Program-made: the position numbers and the translations under genes
The notes under the pieces: model-generated
Database searches by the model: none
What the model was told of the DNA's origin: nothing
The model's input: only the letters and a program-made list of their open reading frames with translations
Part shown: one piece after another, positions 1 through 5,031 of the stretch
Position numbering within the stretch: the stretch's first letter is position 1
Layout of the letters: each line of letters opens with the position of its first letter
Source of the DNA: Methanomassiliicoccaceae archaeon
GTDB taxonomy: Archaea; Thermoplasmatota; Thermoplasmata; Methanomassiliicoccales; Methanomethylophilaceae
Reading direction: 5' to 3'
Assembly (NCBI GenBank): GCA_009786295.1
Contig: WQTN01000067.1
Span: 1-5,031, forward strand
Length of the DNA: 5,031 bases

Positions 1-2
1 GT

Positions 3-155
3 ATAGCGGGAGCAGACAACGGAAGCGATTTCAGGAACCCGCAGCTGACCGTAGAGATGGAAACGGACATCATTCACAAACCCGGAGATACGGGCATCAT
101 GATGTATCTGGAAGGCGGGAAACTGAGGATAGCGGGATCAATAAGACTGGAATGA
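3..155 (+). CDS. C-terminal fragment of an unidentified protein, possibly SCP2 (sterol carrier) domain-like
   Basis: This is an open frame of 50 codons that enters from the left edge and ends in TGA at 153-155. The other two forward frames look worse: one has a stop at once and the other gives an arginine- and histidine-rich shadow. The visible residues are acidic and alternate in a beta-strand-like way. They end in GGKLRIAGSIRLE. The pattern of a TVEM strand followed about 20 residues later by GKLRIAG resembles the end of SCP2 sterol-binding domains, where a TITM-like strand precedes GKLKIxG. That comparison is from memory and is tentative, because only the last third of such a domain would be present. 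Its stop lies 36 bases from the stop of the convergent downstream gene, and I see no clear terminator between them. The start, promoter and N-terminus are outside the window. Confidence 0.5.
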   Translation: MAGADNGSDFRNPQLTVEMETDIIHKPGDTGIMMYLEGGKLRIAGSIRLE

Positions 156-191
156 CGCCGGCAAGCGACGGCAGAGCTCAGCGTAAGATGG

Positions 192-1505
192 TCATGATTC
201 GGATTCAAGGATATAGAATCCGTATCCCTGTTTCCCTATGTAGCTGCTGTATGGTTCTCCGTTGTGTCCTGACAGACTCATATAACCTATCCCGCGAGGG
301 TTGTCGACCGTGGTCTCGCAGGCATAATATGTTACGCCATTGATCGTTTGAGATAGTATCTCAAAGAGGTTTGGAGGATATGGTTCGGGCGAATAATCGT
401 CCAGCCCTACTACGGAAACAGCATGCTCCGGAACCACCGCGATCCCTGCGTTGTATCCAAGCGCCTTGAACAAAGCCGTGCATAGAATGGATGTGTCTTC
501 GCAGTCCCCCATTCCGTAGAATATCGTCTCGATAGGGTATGCATAGTACTCATTTTTCCCGTATTGATACAAATCTCCGCACATCATACTTGTGTTCGGA
601 GGATAATCAAAACATATCTGGACGAACGACAGCACGAACTGCGCAAAGTCCTGGTCGTTTGTGTTCTTGTCTCTGCCGTACGCCCCGCGAAGAGAGTCTG
701 ACAGTTCGACAATGGGAGCTTCATCATACGTGACAAAGGAGTTGATCTTTTTGTAATTTGTAACGGCTCTGCCTTTAACGTCCGTCTGCCTGAACTGGCG
801 GTACTCATCATAGCCGAATGTGACACTGGCATTATACTCTGTTTCGTTATATTCCCATGTATATTCCTTTGTTATGTTCCCTATGTAAGAGACAATTCCC
901 GAGTAAGTTTTTTTGTAAATGCGGTTCCCGCCCTGCTCCACATAGCAATCAACAGACACATCGTATTCGCCGGGATTGGAAGCAACAGAGCACGATGTCA
1001 GTCCGGCCCTTTCCAGCCTCTTTCCGGTGTATTCGATATACAGGAATTCACTGGCCGATGAGACGCTGTCGCGATCGAACAGCTGCCAGCGGTAATAATT
1101 ATATTTGGAAGATATGTTATCCGTCAAAGCGAATGTGATCATTCCTTCTTCGGTCAGTTTTACCTCAAATATCCCTTCTTCGGAAAGAAAACCTCCTCTG
1201 AGTTCAAAGTATTCGTCTCCTTTGGCAGTTTGTATTTCCATCTTTCCTTCATAGATGTCTATATTCTCAACGCTGAAGGCAATGATCAGAGTCCCTGCGA
1301 CAAGCCCCACTGCGAGAAAGATCGCCAATGCCACAGCCGCTGTGCTCTTTTTGCGCGGACTCCTGCTCGCGGTGTGGTCGGTCTTGTAGTGATCATAGTT
1401 CTGTCTTCTGTCTGGCACGTTGTGAGCTTTCAACGCATTCCCGCAGTTTCGGCAGAAGGATGCGTTTTCATCATTGATAAGAATGCCGCATTTTGTACAG
1501 AACAC
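192..1505 (-). CDS. Zinc-ribbon, single-TM, transglutaminase-like domain protein
   Basis: The protein has 437 residues if started at the GTG whose first base is 1505. Residues 3-21 hold a zinc ribbon (MFCTKCG, C3/C6, then FCRNC, C18/C21). A polar, basic linker (about 30-54) leads to one membrane helix (about 55-78). A beta-rich domain of unknown function follows (about 85-260), then a transglutaminase-like domain (about 280-410). Its likely catalytic residues are C335 in GDCEDTS, H361 in PEHAVSVVG, and E397 (or D401) in ACETTVDN. The GDCED...H...ETT arrangement matches archaeal papain-fold transglutaminase-like proteins, which act as proteases, peptidases or crosslinkers. The positive-inside rule suggests a cytosolic ribbon and an extracellular enzyme domain. 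The GTG start is chosen because MFCTKCG is the usual beginning of such ribbons and a TATA-like box is centred 26-27 bases upstream, implying a leaderless mRNA. A TTG at 1520 would add five residues but lies only about 11 bases from that box. The substrate is unknown. Confidence 0.85.
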   Translation of the reverse strand: MFCTKCGILINDENASFCRNCGNALKAHNVPDRRQNYDHYKTDHTASRSPRKKSTAAVALAIFLAVGLVAGTLIIAFSVENIDIYEGKMEIQTAKGDEYFELRGGFLSEEGIFEVKLTEEGMITFALTDNISSKYNYYRWQLFDRDSVSSASEFLYIEYTGKRLERAGLTSCSVASNPGEYDVSVDCYVEQGGNRIYKKTYSGIVSYIGNITKEYTWEYNETEYNASVTFGYDEYRQFRQTDVKGRAVTNYKKINSFVTYDEAPIVELSDSLRGAYGRDKNTNDQDFAQFVLSFVQICFDYPPNTSMMCGDLYQYGKNEYYAYPIETIFYGMGDCEDTSILCTALFKALGYNAGIAVVPEHAVSVVGLDDYSPEPYPPNLFEILSQTINGVTYYACETTVDNPRGIGYMSLSGHNGEPYSSYIGKQGYGFYILESES

Positions 1506-1527
1506 ATATAAAAACTGCAATGGACAG

Positions 1528-1535
1528 ATAAATAA
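1528..1535 (-). promoter_or_regulatory. TATA-like box for the transglutaminase-like gene
   Basis: On the minus strand this reads TTATTTAT, preceded by GCAAAA, which resembles an archaeal BRE. Its centre is about 26-27 bases upstream of the GTG at 1505. Transcription would therefore begin at or very near the start codon. No Shine-Dalgarno sequence is visible ahead of the GTG, which agrees with leaderless initiation. The call rests on position and AT content only. Confidence 0.5.
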
Positions 1536-1564
1536 TTTTGCGATCTGGCTGCTATTTAGTATAT

Positions 1565-1581
1565 GAAAATCTATGATTTTC
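1565..1581. repeat. AT-rich inverted repeat in the divergent intergenic region
   Basis: GAAAATC (1565-1571) and GATTTTC (1575-1581) form a perfect 7-bp inverted repeat around a 3-base spacer. The hexamer TCTATG overlaps it twice, at 1570-1575 and 1580-1585, exactly 10 bp or about one helical turn apart. It occurs a third time at 1640-1645. The element sits 30 bases beyond the minus-strand TATA box and about 43 bases before the plus-strand one, so it could be a regulator site serving either gene. AT-rich repeats of this size can also arise by chance. Confidence 0.4.
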
Positions 1582-1594
1582 TATGGATATCGAA

Positions 1595-1617
1595 GATGTC
1601 CGACCGAATCGGGCATC
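1595..1617. promoter_or_regulatory. Imperfect 23-bp dyad, candidate operator upstream of the ligase promoter
   Basis: The half-sites are GATGTCCGA (1595-1603) and TCGGGCATC (1609-1617), separated by CCGAA. Eight of nine positions are complementary, and the exception (T1599 against G1613) would be a G-U wobble in RNA. The right arm ends 6 bases before the TATA-like box of the ligase gene, next to where TFB would contact DNA. The size and symmetry suit a dimeric helix-turn-helix regulator. A terminator role is unlikely because no gene reads into it on either strand and no T-run follows. Confidence 0.5.
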
Positions 1618-1623
1618 AGGTAA

Positions 1624-1633
1624 TTATTTAAAT
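1624..1633 (+). promoter_or_regulatory. TATA-like box for the aryl-CoA ligase gene
   Basis: TTATTTAAAT is the best archaeal TATA-like match ahead of the ligase. With usual archaeal spacing, transcription would start near 1651-1656, giving a leader of about 26-31 bases that includes the ribosome binding site at 1671-1677. The assignment is from position and sequence only. Confidence 0.5.
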
Positions 1634-1670
1634 GCTTTCTCTATGTTAGCATGACAATAAATAGCACAGT

Positions 1671-1677
1671 GAGGTGA
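1671..1677 (+). promoter_or_regulatory. Ribosome binding site of the aryl-CoA ligase gene
   Basis: GAGGTGA is a strong match to the anti-Shine-Dalgarno end of archaeal 16S rRNA. It sits four bases before the ATG at 1682 and so supports that start. It contrasts with the apparently leaderless starts of two minus-strand genes in this window. Confidence 0.75.
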
Positions 1678-1681
1678 CAAC

Positions 1682-2986
1682 ATGGCCTTTTGGAACAAAG
1701 AGATCGAAACAATGCCGCGTGCGGAACTTGAAAAACTTCAGCTGAGTCTTCTGAAAAAGAACGTACGCACAATGTACGATTCATCGAAGTTCATCCATGA
1801 CCGTATGAAAGCCGCAGGAGTATCGCCTGCGGATGTGACCGATCTGAAAACATTCCGGAAGATACCGTTCATGTTAAAGACTGACTTCAGGGACAATTAT
1901 CCCGACAAGCTGTTTGTAAAGCCTTATGAGGAACTTGAAAGACTCCACGTCTCATCCGGAACCACCGGGAAGCCCACTGTCGTCGGGTACACGAAGAAAG
2001 ACCTCGAGATATGGGCAGAATCTCTCGCCAGAGGGATGGTATCCTTCGGAATGAGCAACAAAGACCTTATACAGAATGCCCACGGCTACGGCCTGTTCAC
2101 CGGAGGATTAGGCGTACACTATGCGGCGGAGAAGATCGGCGCAACAGTGCTGCCTGCCAGCACTGGGAACACCGAAAGGCAGATCCAGCTTATGAGAGAT
2201 CTGCCGGTCACAGCCTTCGCCGGAACTCCTTCATACCTCTTCCATATAGCGGATGTGTGCGACGAGAAAGGAATCGATATCCAAAGAGACACTAAGCTCA
2301 GAATGGCGATCGCCGGCGGAGAACCTTGGTCCGAAAGCATGAGGATCAAAATACAGAACCGGACCGGGATACGCATGCACAACTGCTATGGCGCAAGCGA
2401 ATTCTACGGACCATCCTTCCTAGAATGCGAGAAACAGTCCGGCCTGCATGCCTGGGCAGACATATGCTACATCGAGATACTCGACAAGAACGGCGATCAG
2501 TGCGCAGAGGGGGAACGCGGAGAGGTCGTCATCACCATGCTGCAGAAGGAAGCTTTCCCGCTCATCAGATACAAGATAATGGACATCTCTGCGCTGGTGT
2601 GGGAAAAATGCGAATGCGGAAGGACGCATCCGCGGCTGATGAGGATCTCTGGAAGAACAGATGATATGCTCTGCGTGCGCGGCGTGAATGTCTTCCCTTC
2701 GCAGGTAGAGAGCGTGATCGGAGAGATACCGTTTCTGAGCACATTCTATCACATAACATTAGAGAACAAGAACTACATGGACGATATGGTGGTAGAGGTC
2801 GAATTGAACGAGTCTTCTTTGAAAGAGGATATGACGGAACTTCTCAAGAGAACGAGATTCGTCGAAGATAGGCTCAAGAACGTGCTGAGCATCAGCGCGA
2901 AGGTCAAACTTGTACTGCCTGGAACACTGAAAAGATTTGAGGGGAAGTCACAGCACGTGACTGACAACCGCAGATACGATTGGTGA
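1682..2986 (+). CDS. paaK: Phenylacetate--CoA ligase family protein (aryl-CoA ligase)
   Basis: This 434-residue protein has the usual length for the PaaK family of adenylate-forming enzymes. These convert an aryl acid, ATP and CoA to the aryl-CoA thioester, AMP and pyrophosphate in the cytosol. The visible landmarks, in order, are the phosphate-binding loop SSGTTGKP (91-98), the AGGEPWSE segment (211-218), YGASEFYGPSFLEC (236-249), GLHAWAD (254-260), IRYKIMD (295-301), the CECGRTHPR motif (310-318), the hinge region GRTDDMLCVRGVNVFPSQVE (324-343), and the C-terminal domain with the presumed catalytic lysine in EGKSQHVTDNR (K422). Family members usually read RYRTxD where this one has RYKIMD, a mild deviation. 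In methanogens, such ligases work with indolepyruvate oxidoreductase in aromatic amino-acid metabolism or activate imported aryl acids. Neither partner is in this window, so the true substrate (phenylacetate, indoleacetate or another acid) is open. The ATG at 1682 is supported by GAGGTGA. The gene appears to be transcribed alone. Confidence 0.92.
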   Translation: MAFWNKEIETMPRAELEKLQLSLLKKNVRTMYDSSKFIHDRMKAAGVSPADVTDLKTFRKIPFMLKTDFRDNYPDKLFVKPYEELERLHVSSGTTGKPTVVGYTKKDLEIWAESLARGMVSFGMSNKDLIQNAHGYGLFTGGLGVHYAAEKIGATVLPASTGNTERQIQLMRDLPVTAFAGTPSYLFHIADVCDEKGIDIQRDTKLRMAIAGGEPWSESMRIKIQNRTGIRMHNCYGASEFYGPSFLECEKQSGLHAWADICYIEILDKNGDQCAEGERGEVVITMLQKEAFPLIRYKIMDISALVWEKCECGRTHPRLMRISGRTDDMLCVRGVNVFPSQVESVIGEIPFLSTFYHITLENKNYMDDMVVEVELNESSLKEDMTELLKRTRFVEDRLKNVLSISAKVKLVLPGTLKRFEGKSQHVTDNRRYDW

Positions 2987-3541
2987 TCAGCCGAGGGCCT
3001 TTCCGACAAACTCCTTCACTTTCTCATCGTATTCTCCGGACGATATCCTTTGCTTTTCGGCGAAAGGTATCCTCAGGTCTCCCCTGTACTCCATCTGGAA
3101 AAATTCGCATAGGTCCCTGAGGCCGTTAGCCGCATAGTCCGCCACCTCTTCTTCCGCGCCCAGTGTGATGAGAACTGCCATCTTCTTTCCCGCCATCGCA
3201 TCATAGGAAAAATCCTTCGAGTGGCACAGGCCGTGCAGTCTGTTGAGGAACGCTAAAGTGCAGGGAGTGAACTGCCACATGTAGATAGGCGATGCCAGTA
3301 CCGTAATCTCTGAAGATAAGAACTTTTGATACATTTCTGCCATGCCGTCATTGACAGCGCAGTGCGTCTTCAGAACGGTCCTCTGGCACGCGCCGCAGTT
3401 CTTGCAGCCTTTGATGTCCTTTTCGAAAATGCGGACCTCTTCGACCTCCGCTTTGTTCCCGATATTCATCATAAATCGTTTTACAAGTTCAGAGGTATTG
3501 CCTTCGGCCCTGGGAGACCCGTTGATGATGAGCACCTTCAT
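2987..3541 (-). CDS. NAD(P)H-dependent FMN reductase / iron-sulfur flavoprotein family
   Basis: This 184-residue protein has a flavodoxin-like fold. The N-terminal strand and phosphate loop MKVLIINGSPRAEGNTSEL bind the FMN phosphate, and ASPIYMWQF (83-91) contacts the isoalloxazine. Between them lies a cysteine cluster, C46-x2-C49-x2-C52-x8-C61, followed by a VNDGM segment that aligns with the usual DDM of this family. In archaeal Isf proteins a similar compact cluster binds a [4Fe-4S] centre that passes electrons to FMN. Here the last gap is slightly longer than the usual four to seven residues, so cluster binding is an inference. The role is probably cytosolic electron transfer, or reduction of quinones, oxygen or disulfides. 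The ATG at 3539-3541 has no clear Shine-Dalgarno sequence, but a TATA-like box lies about 25 bases upstream, suggesting a leaderless transcript separate from the copper genes. Its stop codon directly abuts that of the ligase on the opposite strand. Confidence 0.85.
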   Translation of the reverse strand: MKVLIINGSPRAEGNTSELVKRFMMNIGNKAEVEEVRIFEKDIKGCKNCGACQRTVLKTHCAVNDGMAEMYQKFLSSEITVLASPIYMWQFTPCTLAFLNRLHGLCHSKDFSYDAMAGKKMAVLITLGAEEEVADYAANGLRDLCEFFQMEYRGDLRIPFAEKQRISSGEYDEKVKEFVGKALG

Positions 3542-3558
3542 ACCGGTTGTTACAATGT

Positions 3559-3579
3559 CCGTATATTTTCCATTTACGG
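3559..3579. promoter_or_regulatory. Imperfect dyad spanning the flavoprotein TATA box
   Basis: CCGTA (3559-3563) and TACGG (3575-3579) are perfect inverted arms. AT (3565-3566) pairs with AT (3572-3573) after one mismatch, giving 7 of 8 symmetric positions over 21 bp. The dyad covers the TATA-like box at 3562-3569, so a bound dimeric repressor would block TBP. No regulator gene is in the window to pair with it. Confidence 0.4.
3562..3569 (-). promoter_or_regulatory. TATA-like box for the flavoprotein gene
   Basis: On the minus strand this reads AAAATATA with GG just upstream. Its centre lies about 25 bases from the ATG at 3541, the archaeal spacing expected if transcription starts at the start codon. 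It suggests that the flavoprotein is not solely dependent on readthrough from the copper operon. Confidence 0.5.
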
Positions 3580-3588
3580 CTGATCTGT

Positions 3589-3598
3589 CTGCCGGCAG
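3589..3598. repeat. 10-bp perfect palindrome between copZ and the flavoprotein gene
   Basis: CTGCCGGCAG is fully self-complementary and lies 12 bases past the copZ stop codon. It has no loop of its own and no T-run follows on the minus strand, so it is a poor terminator. It could be half of a regulatory site or a chance event. Confidence 0.35.
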
Positions 3599-3610
3599 TG
3601 TGCTGCGTTG

Positions 3611-3820
3611 TCAGGAAACGACATCGTAACCTAGGTCTTCTATCTCAAGTTTTATTTTTTCTAATGAGGCAACAGCCGGGTCATGTTCTACGGCCACTGT
3701 CTTTGCCTTCAGGTCAACCTCAACATTACGTATCCCGGGCAGAGCTTTCAATGCCTTTGTGACTGCCATTGAACAATGCCCGCAGGACATTCCTTCCACA
3801 TTAACTATCGATCTTTCCAT
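3611..3820 (-). CDS. copZ: Copper chaperone, heavy-metal-associated (HMA) domain protein
   Basis: This 69-residue protein is a single HMA domain of normal length. GMSCGHC (10-16) carries the MxCxxC motif, in which C13 and C16 bind Cu(I). The rest follows the ferredoxin-like beta-alpha-beta-beta-alpha-beta pattern: helix SMAVTKALKAL, then PGIRNVEVDLKAKTVAVEHD, a second helix, and a closing GYDVV strand. It should carry Cu(I) in the cytosol and hand it to the P-type ATPase encoded immediately upstream. The ATG at 3818-3820 is preceded by GAGGG (3826-3830 on the plus strand), a usable ribosome binding site five bases away. The gap from the ATPase stop is only 11 bases, so the two are almost certainly cotranscribed. 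Another soft metal is possible, but the GMSCGHC form and the Cu(I)-type partner favour copper. Confidence 0.93.
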   Translation of the reverse strand: MERSIVNVEGMSCGHCSMAVTKALKALPGIRNVEVDLKAKTVAVEHDPAVASLEKIKLEIEDLGYDVVS

Positions 3821-3825
3821 TTTAT

Positions 3826-3830
3826 CCCTC
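3826..3830 (-). promoter_or_regulatory. Ribosome binding site of copZ
   Basis: On the minus strand this reads GAGGG, five bases ahead of the copZ ATG. It occupies most of the 11-base gap after the ATPase stop codon, so copZ translation probably follows from the same message. Confidence 0.6.
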
Positions 3831-3831
3831 T

Positions 3832-5031
3832 TTACTTCTTTATTGCTGTTCTCTTTAAACGCAGAGCGTTCGCCAGAACTGAAACTGAACTCAGCGACAT
3901 TGCGGCTGCCGCGATCATCGGGTTCAGCAAAGGTCCGCCGAAAAGGAACAGCACCCCCGCAGCAATGGGGATCCCCACCACATTGTAACCGAACGCCCAG
4001 AAAAGGTTTTGCTTTATGTTCTGAATGGTCCTCTTGCTCAGGTTGATGACCATTGGCACATCCGTCAGGTCTGAGCGCATCAGCACGATGTCTGCCGATT
4101 CCATTGCTATATCTGTCCCAGTGCCGATGGCTATGCCTATATCGGCCTGTGCCAGTGCCGGCGCGTCGTTGATGCCGTCCCCGATCATAGCGACCTTGAG
4201 GCCTTCGGACTGCAGCCTTCTCACCTCTTTAGCCTTTTCTTCCGGCAGGACTTCAGACAGCACGCGACCGATGCCTACCTGTTTTGCAACGGCATCAGCT
4301 GTTTTGCGGTTGTCTCCTGTGATCATGACGACTTCTATCCCCATCCTGCGCAGGCTGTCGACCGCTGCCCTGCTGGAAGCATTGACCGGATCGGCAACGG
4401 CTACGATCCCCGCCGGTCTGCCGTCGATGGCAACATACATCGGAGTTTTGCCTTCATCCGCTATCTTGTCTGAATCTGCTTGCAATCCCGCTAGCTGAAT
4501 GCAATTCTCGTCCATGAGTTTGCGGTTACCGATCAGGACGGTTCGCCCTCCGATCTCAGCTTCTATACCGCATCCCGTAATGGAGACGAACCTGTCTGCA
4601 TTCGGTATCTCTAAGCTTTTCTCATACGCTCCCGCGACGATCGCCTGCCCCAAAGGATGCTCTGAACCTTTTTCTGCGGAAGCCGCCGTCTGCAAAAGGC
4701 TGTCCGGATCTTCTCCGCTGACAGTGAACACGTCCGTAATGGTCGGTTTGCCTTCAGTGATCGTTCCTGTCTTGTCCAGCACGACCATGTTGATCTTATG
4801 CGCACTCTCAAGCGCTTCGCCGCTTTTGATGAAAATGCCGTTCTCCGCGCCTACTCCCGTCCCGACCATGATGGCGGTAGGAGTTGCCAATCCCAAGGCG
4901 CACGGACATGCTACCACAAGGACCGAGATGGATATCATCAATGTGAATCTCAGGTCGCCTCCGGTTCCGAAGAACCACGCAACACCCGCCAGTAACGATA
5001 TGACACACACGATGGGGACGAAATATCCCGA
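3832..5031 (-). CDS. copA: Cu(I)-exporting P1B-type ATPase, C-terminal half (partial)
   Basis: The frame stays open to the right edge, giving 399 residues. The full protein is usually about 740-800 residues, so any N-terminal metal-binding domain and the first membrane helices are missing. Numbering from the edge, it begins SGYFVPI in a membrane helix. It then shows the CPC transport motif (42-44), the phosphorylated aspartate in DKTGT (86-90), the P1B-specific HP dipeptide in SEHPLG (125-126), MITGD (236-240), GDGINDAP (284-291), and the last two helices with YN (349-350) and MSLSS (378-382). CPC together with YN and MxxSS is the signature of Cu(I)/Ag(I) pumps, distinct from Zn/Cd pumps. The enzyme uses ATP to move Cu(I) from the cytosol outward. 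It ends in TAA and is followed 11 bases later by the copZ chaperone. The start, promoter and any regulator lie beyond the window. A GTG codon at 5010 falls inside the conserved helix and is not the start. Confidence 0.96.
   Translation of the reverse strand, partial: SGYFVPIVCVISLLAGVAWFFGTGGDLRFTLMISISVLVVACPCALGLATPTAIMVGTGVGAENGIFIKSGEALESAHKINMVVLDKTGTITEGKPTITDVFTVSGEDPDSLLQTAASAEKGSEHPLGQAIVAGAYEKSLEIPNADRFVSITGCGIEAEIGGRTVLIGNRKLMDENCIQLAGLQADSDKIADEGKTPMYVAIDGRPAGIVAVADPVNASSRAAVDSLRRMGIEVVMITGDNRKTADAVAKQVGIGRVLSEVLPEEKAKEVRRLQSEGLKVAMIGDGINDAPALAQADIGIAIGTGTDIAMESADIVLMRSDLTDVPMVINLSKRTIQNIKQNLFWAFGYNVVGIPIAAGVLFLFGGPLLNPMIAAAAMSLSSVSVLANALRLKRTAIKK

Noticed and set aside
156..191. 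A hairpin (GCCG/CGGC, 157-172) in the gap between the first two convergent genes.
   Set aside because: The stem is only four base pairs and no T-run follows in either direction, so a bidirectional terminator cannot be supported.
857..1138. A 93-codon plus-strand open frame inside the transglutaminase-like gene.
   Set aside because: Its composition is atypical, it has no motif, and it is antisense to the assigned protein, so it is best read as a shadow.
1518..1520. TTG as the start codon of the zinc-ribbon protein.
   Set aside because: The codon lies too close to the TATA-like box to be transcribed, and the GTG at 1505 gives the standard MFCTKCG terminus.
2326..2752. Overlapping open frames on both strands within the ligase gene.
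   Set aside because: They translate to arginine- and histidine-rich or cysteine-scattered sequences with no recognisable motif, while the ligase frame carries all family motifs through the same bases.
3589..3598. The palindrome CTGCCGGCAG as a transcription terminator for copZ.
   Set aside because: It has no loop beyond its own centre and no following T-run on the minus strand, so it lacks the form of an intrinsic terminator.
4025..4498. A 157-codon open frame on the plus strand opposite the copper ATPase gene.
   Set aside because: It is low-complexity, rich in serine, alanine, threonine and proline, and lies wholly antisense to conserved P-type ATPase motifs. It is a shadow of copA.
1..5031. 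In-frame TAG codons read as pyrrolysine.
   Set aside because: Every assigned gene reads through to TGA or TAA at the length and motif content expected, so there is no sign of an amber codon being translated in this window.

Overview
The window looks like ordinary chromosomal DNA from an archaeon, most likely a methanogen-related Thermoplasmatota lineage such as the Methanomassiliicoccales. This is inferred, not proven. The signs are TATA-like boxes about 25 bases ahead of start codons, two genes that look leaderless, a zinc-ribbon plus transmembrane plus transglutaminase-like protein of a kind common in methanogens, a PaaK-type aryl-CoA ligase, and a flavoprotein with an Isf-like cysteine cluster. 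Base composition is balanced. The six visible stop codons are five TGA and one TAA, with no TAG. That fits, but does not prove, a pyrrolysine-using genome.

Layout from left to right. At 3-155 (+) is the C-terminal tail of a protein that may be SCP2-like. It converges on a zinc-ribbon, membrane-anchored transglutaminase-like protein at 192-1505 (-). A divergent intergenic region at 1506-1681 carries a TATA box on each side and two dyad elements. Next is a complete phenylacetate-CoA ligase-type enzyme at 1682-2986 (+). Its stop codon directly abuts the stop codon of a convergent NAD(P)H-dependent FMN reductase / iron-sulfur flavoprotein at 2987-3541 (-). A 69-base gap follows, with a promoter, a dyad over the TATA box and a 10-bp perfect palindrome. 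The right end is a copper-handling operon read leftward: the C-terminal half of a Cu(I)-exporting P1B-type ATPase at 3832-5031 (-, running off the window), then a CopZ-like copper chaperone at 3611-3820 (-), 11 bases downstream.

Functional picture. The ATPase and the chaperone form a standard copper-detoxification pair, with CopZ delivering Cu(I) to CopA for export. The ligase probably activates aryl acids such as phenylacetate or indoleacetate as CoA thioesters. The flavoprotein is a likely redox enzyme with its own promoter. The transglutaminase-like protein probably acts at the cell surface. I see no mobile element, CRISPR array, tRNA or rRNA, and no clear sign of a wholly new system. The most interesting unexplained signals are the operator-like dyads next to the promoters, the four-cysteine motif with unusual spacing, and the zero-gap convergent gene pair.
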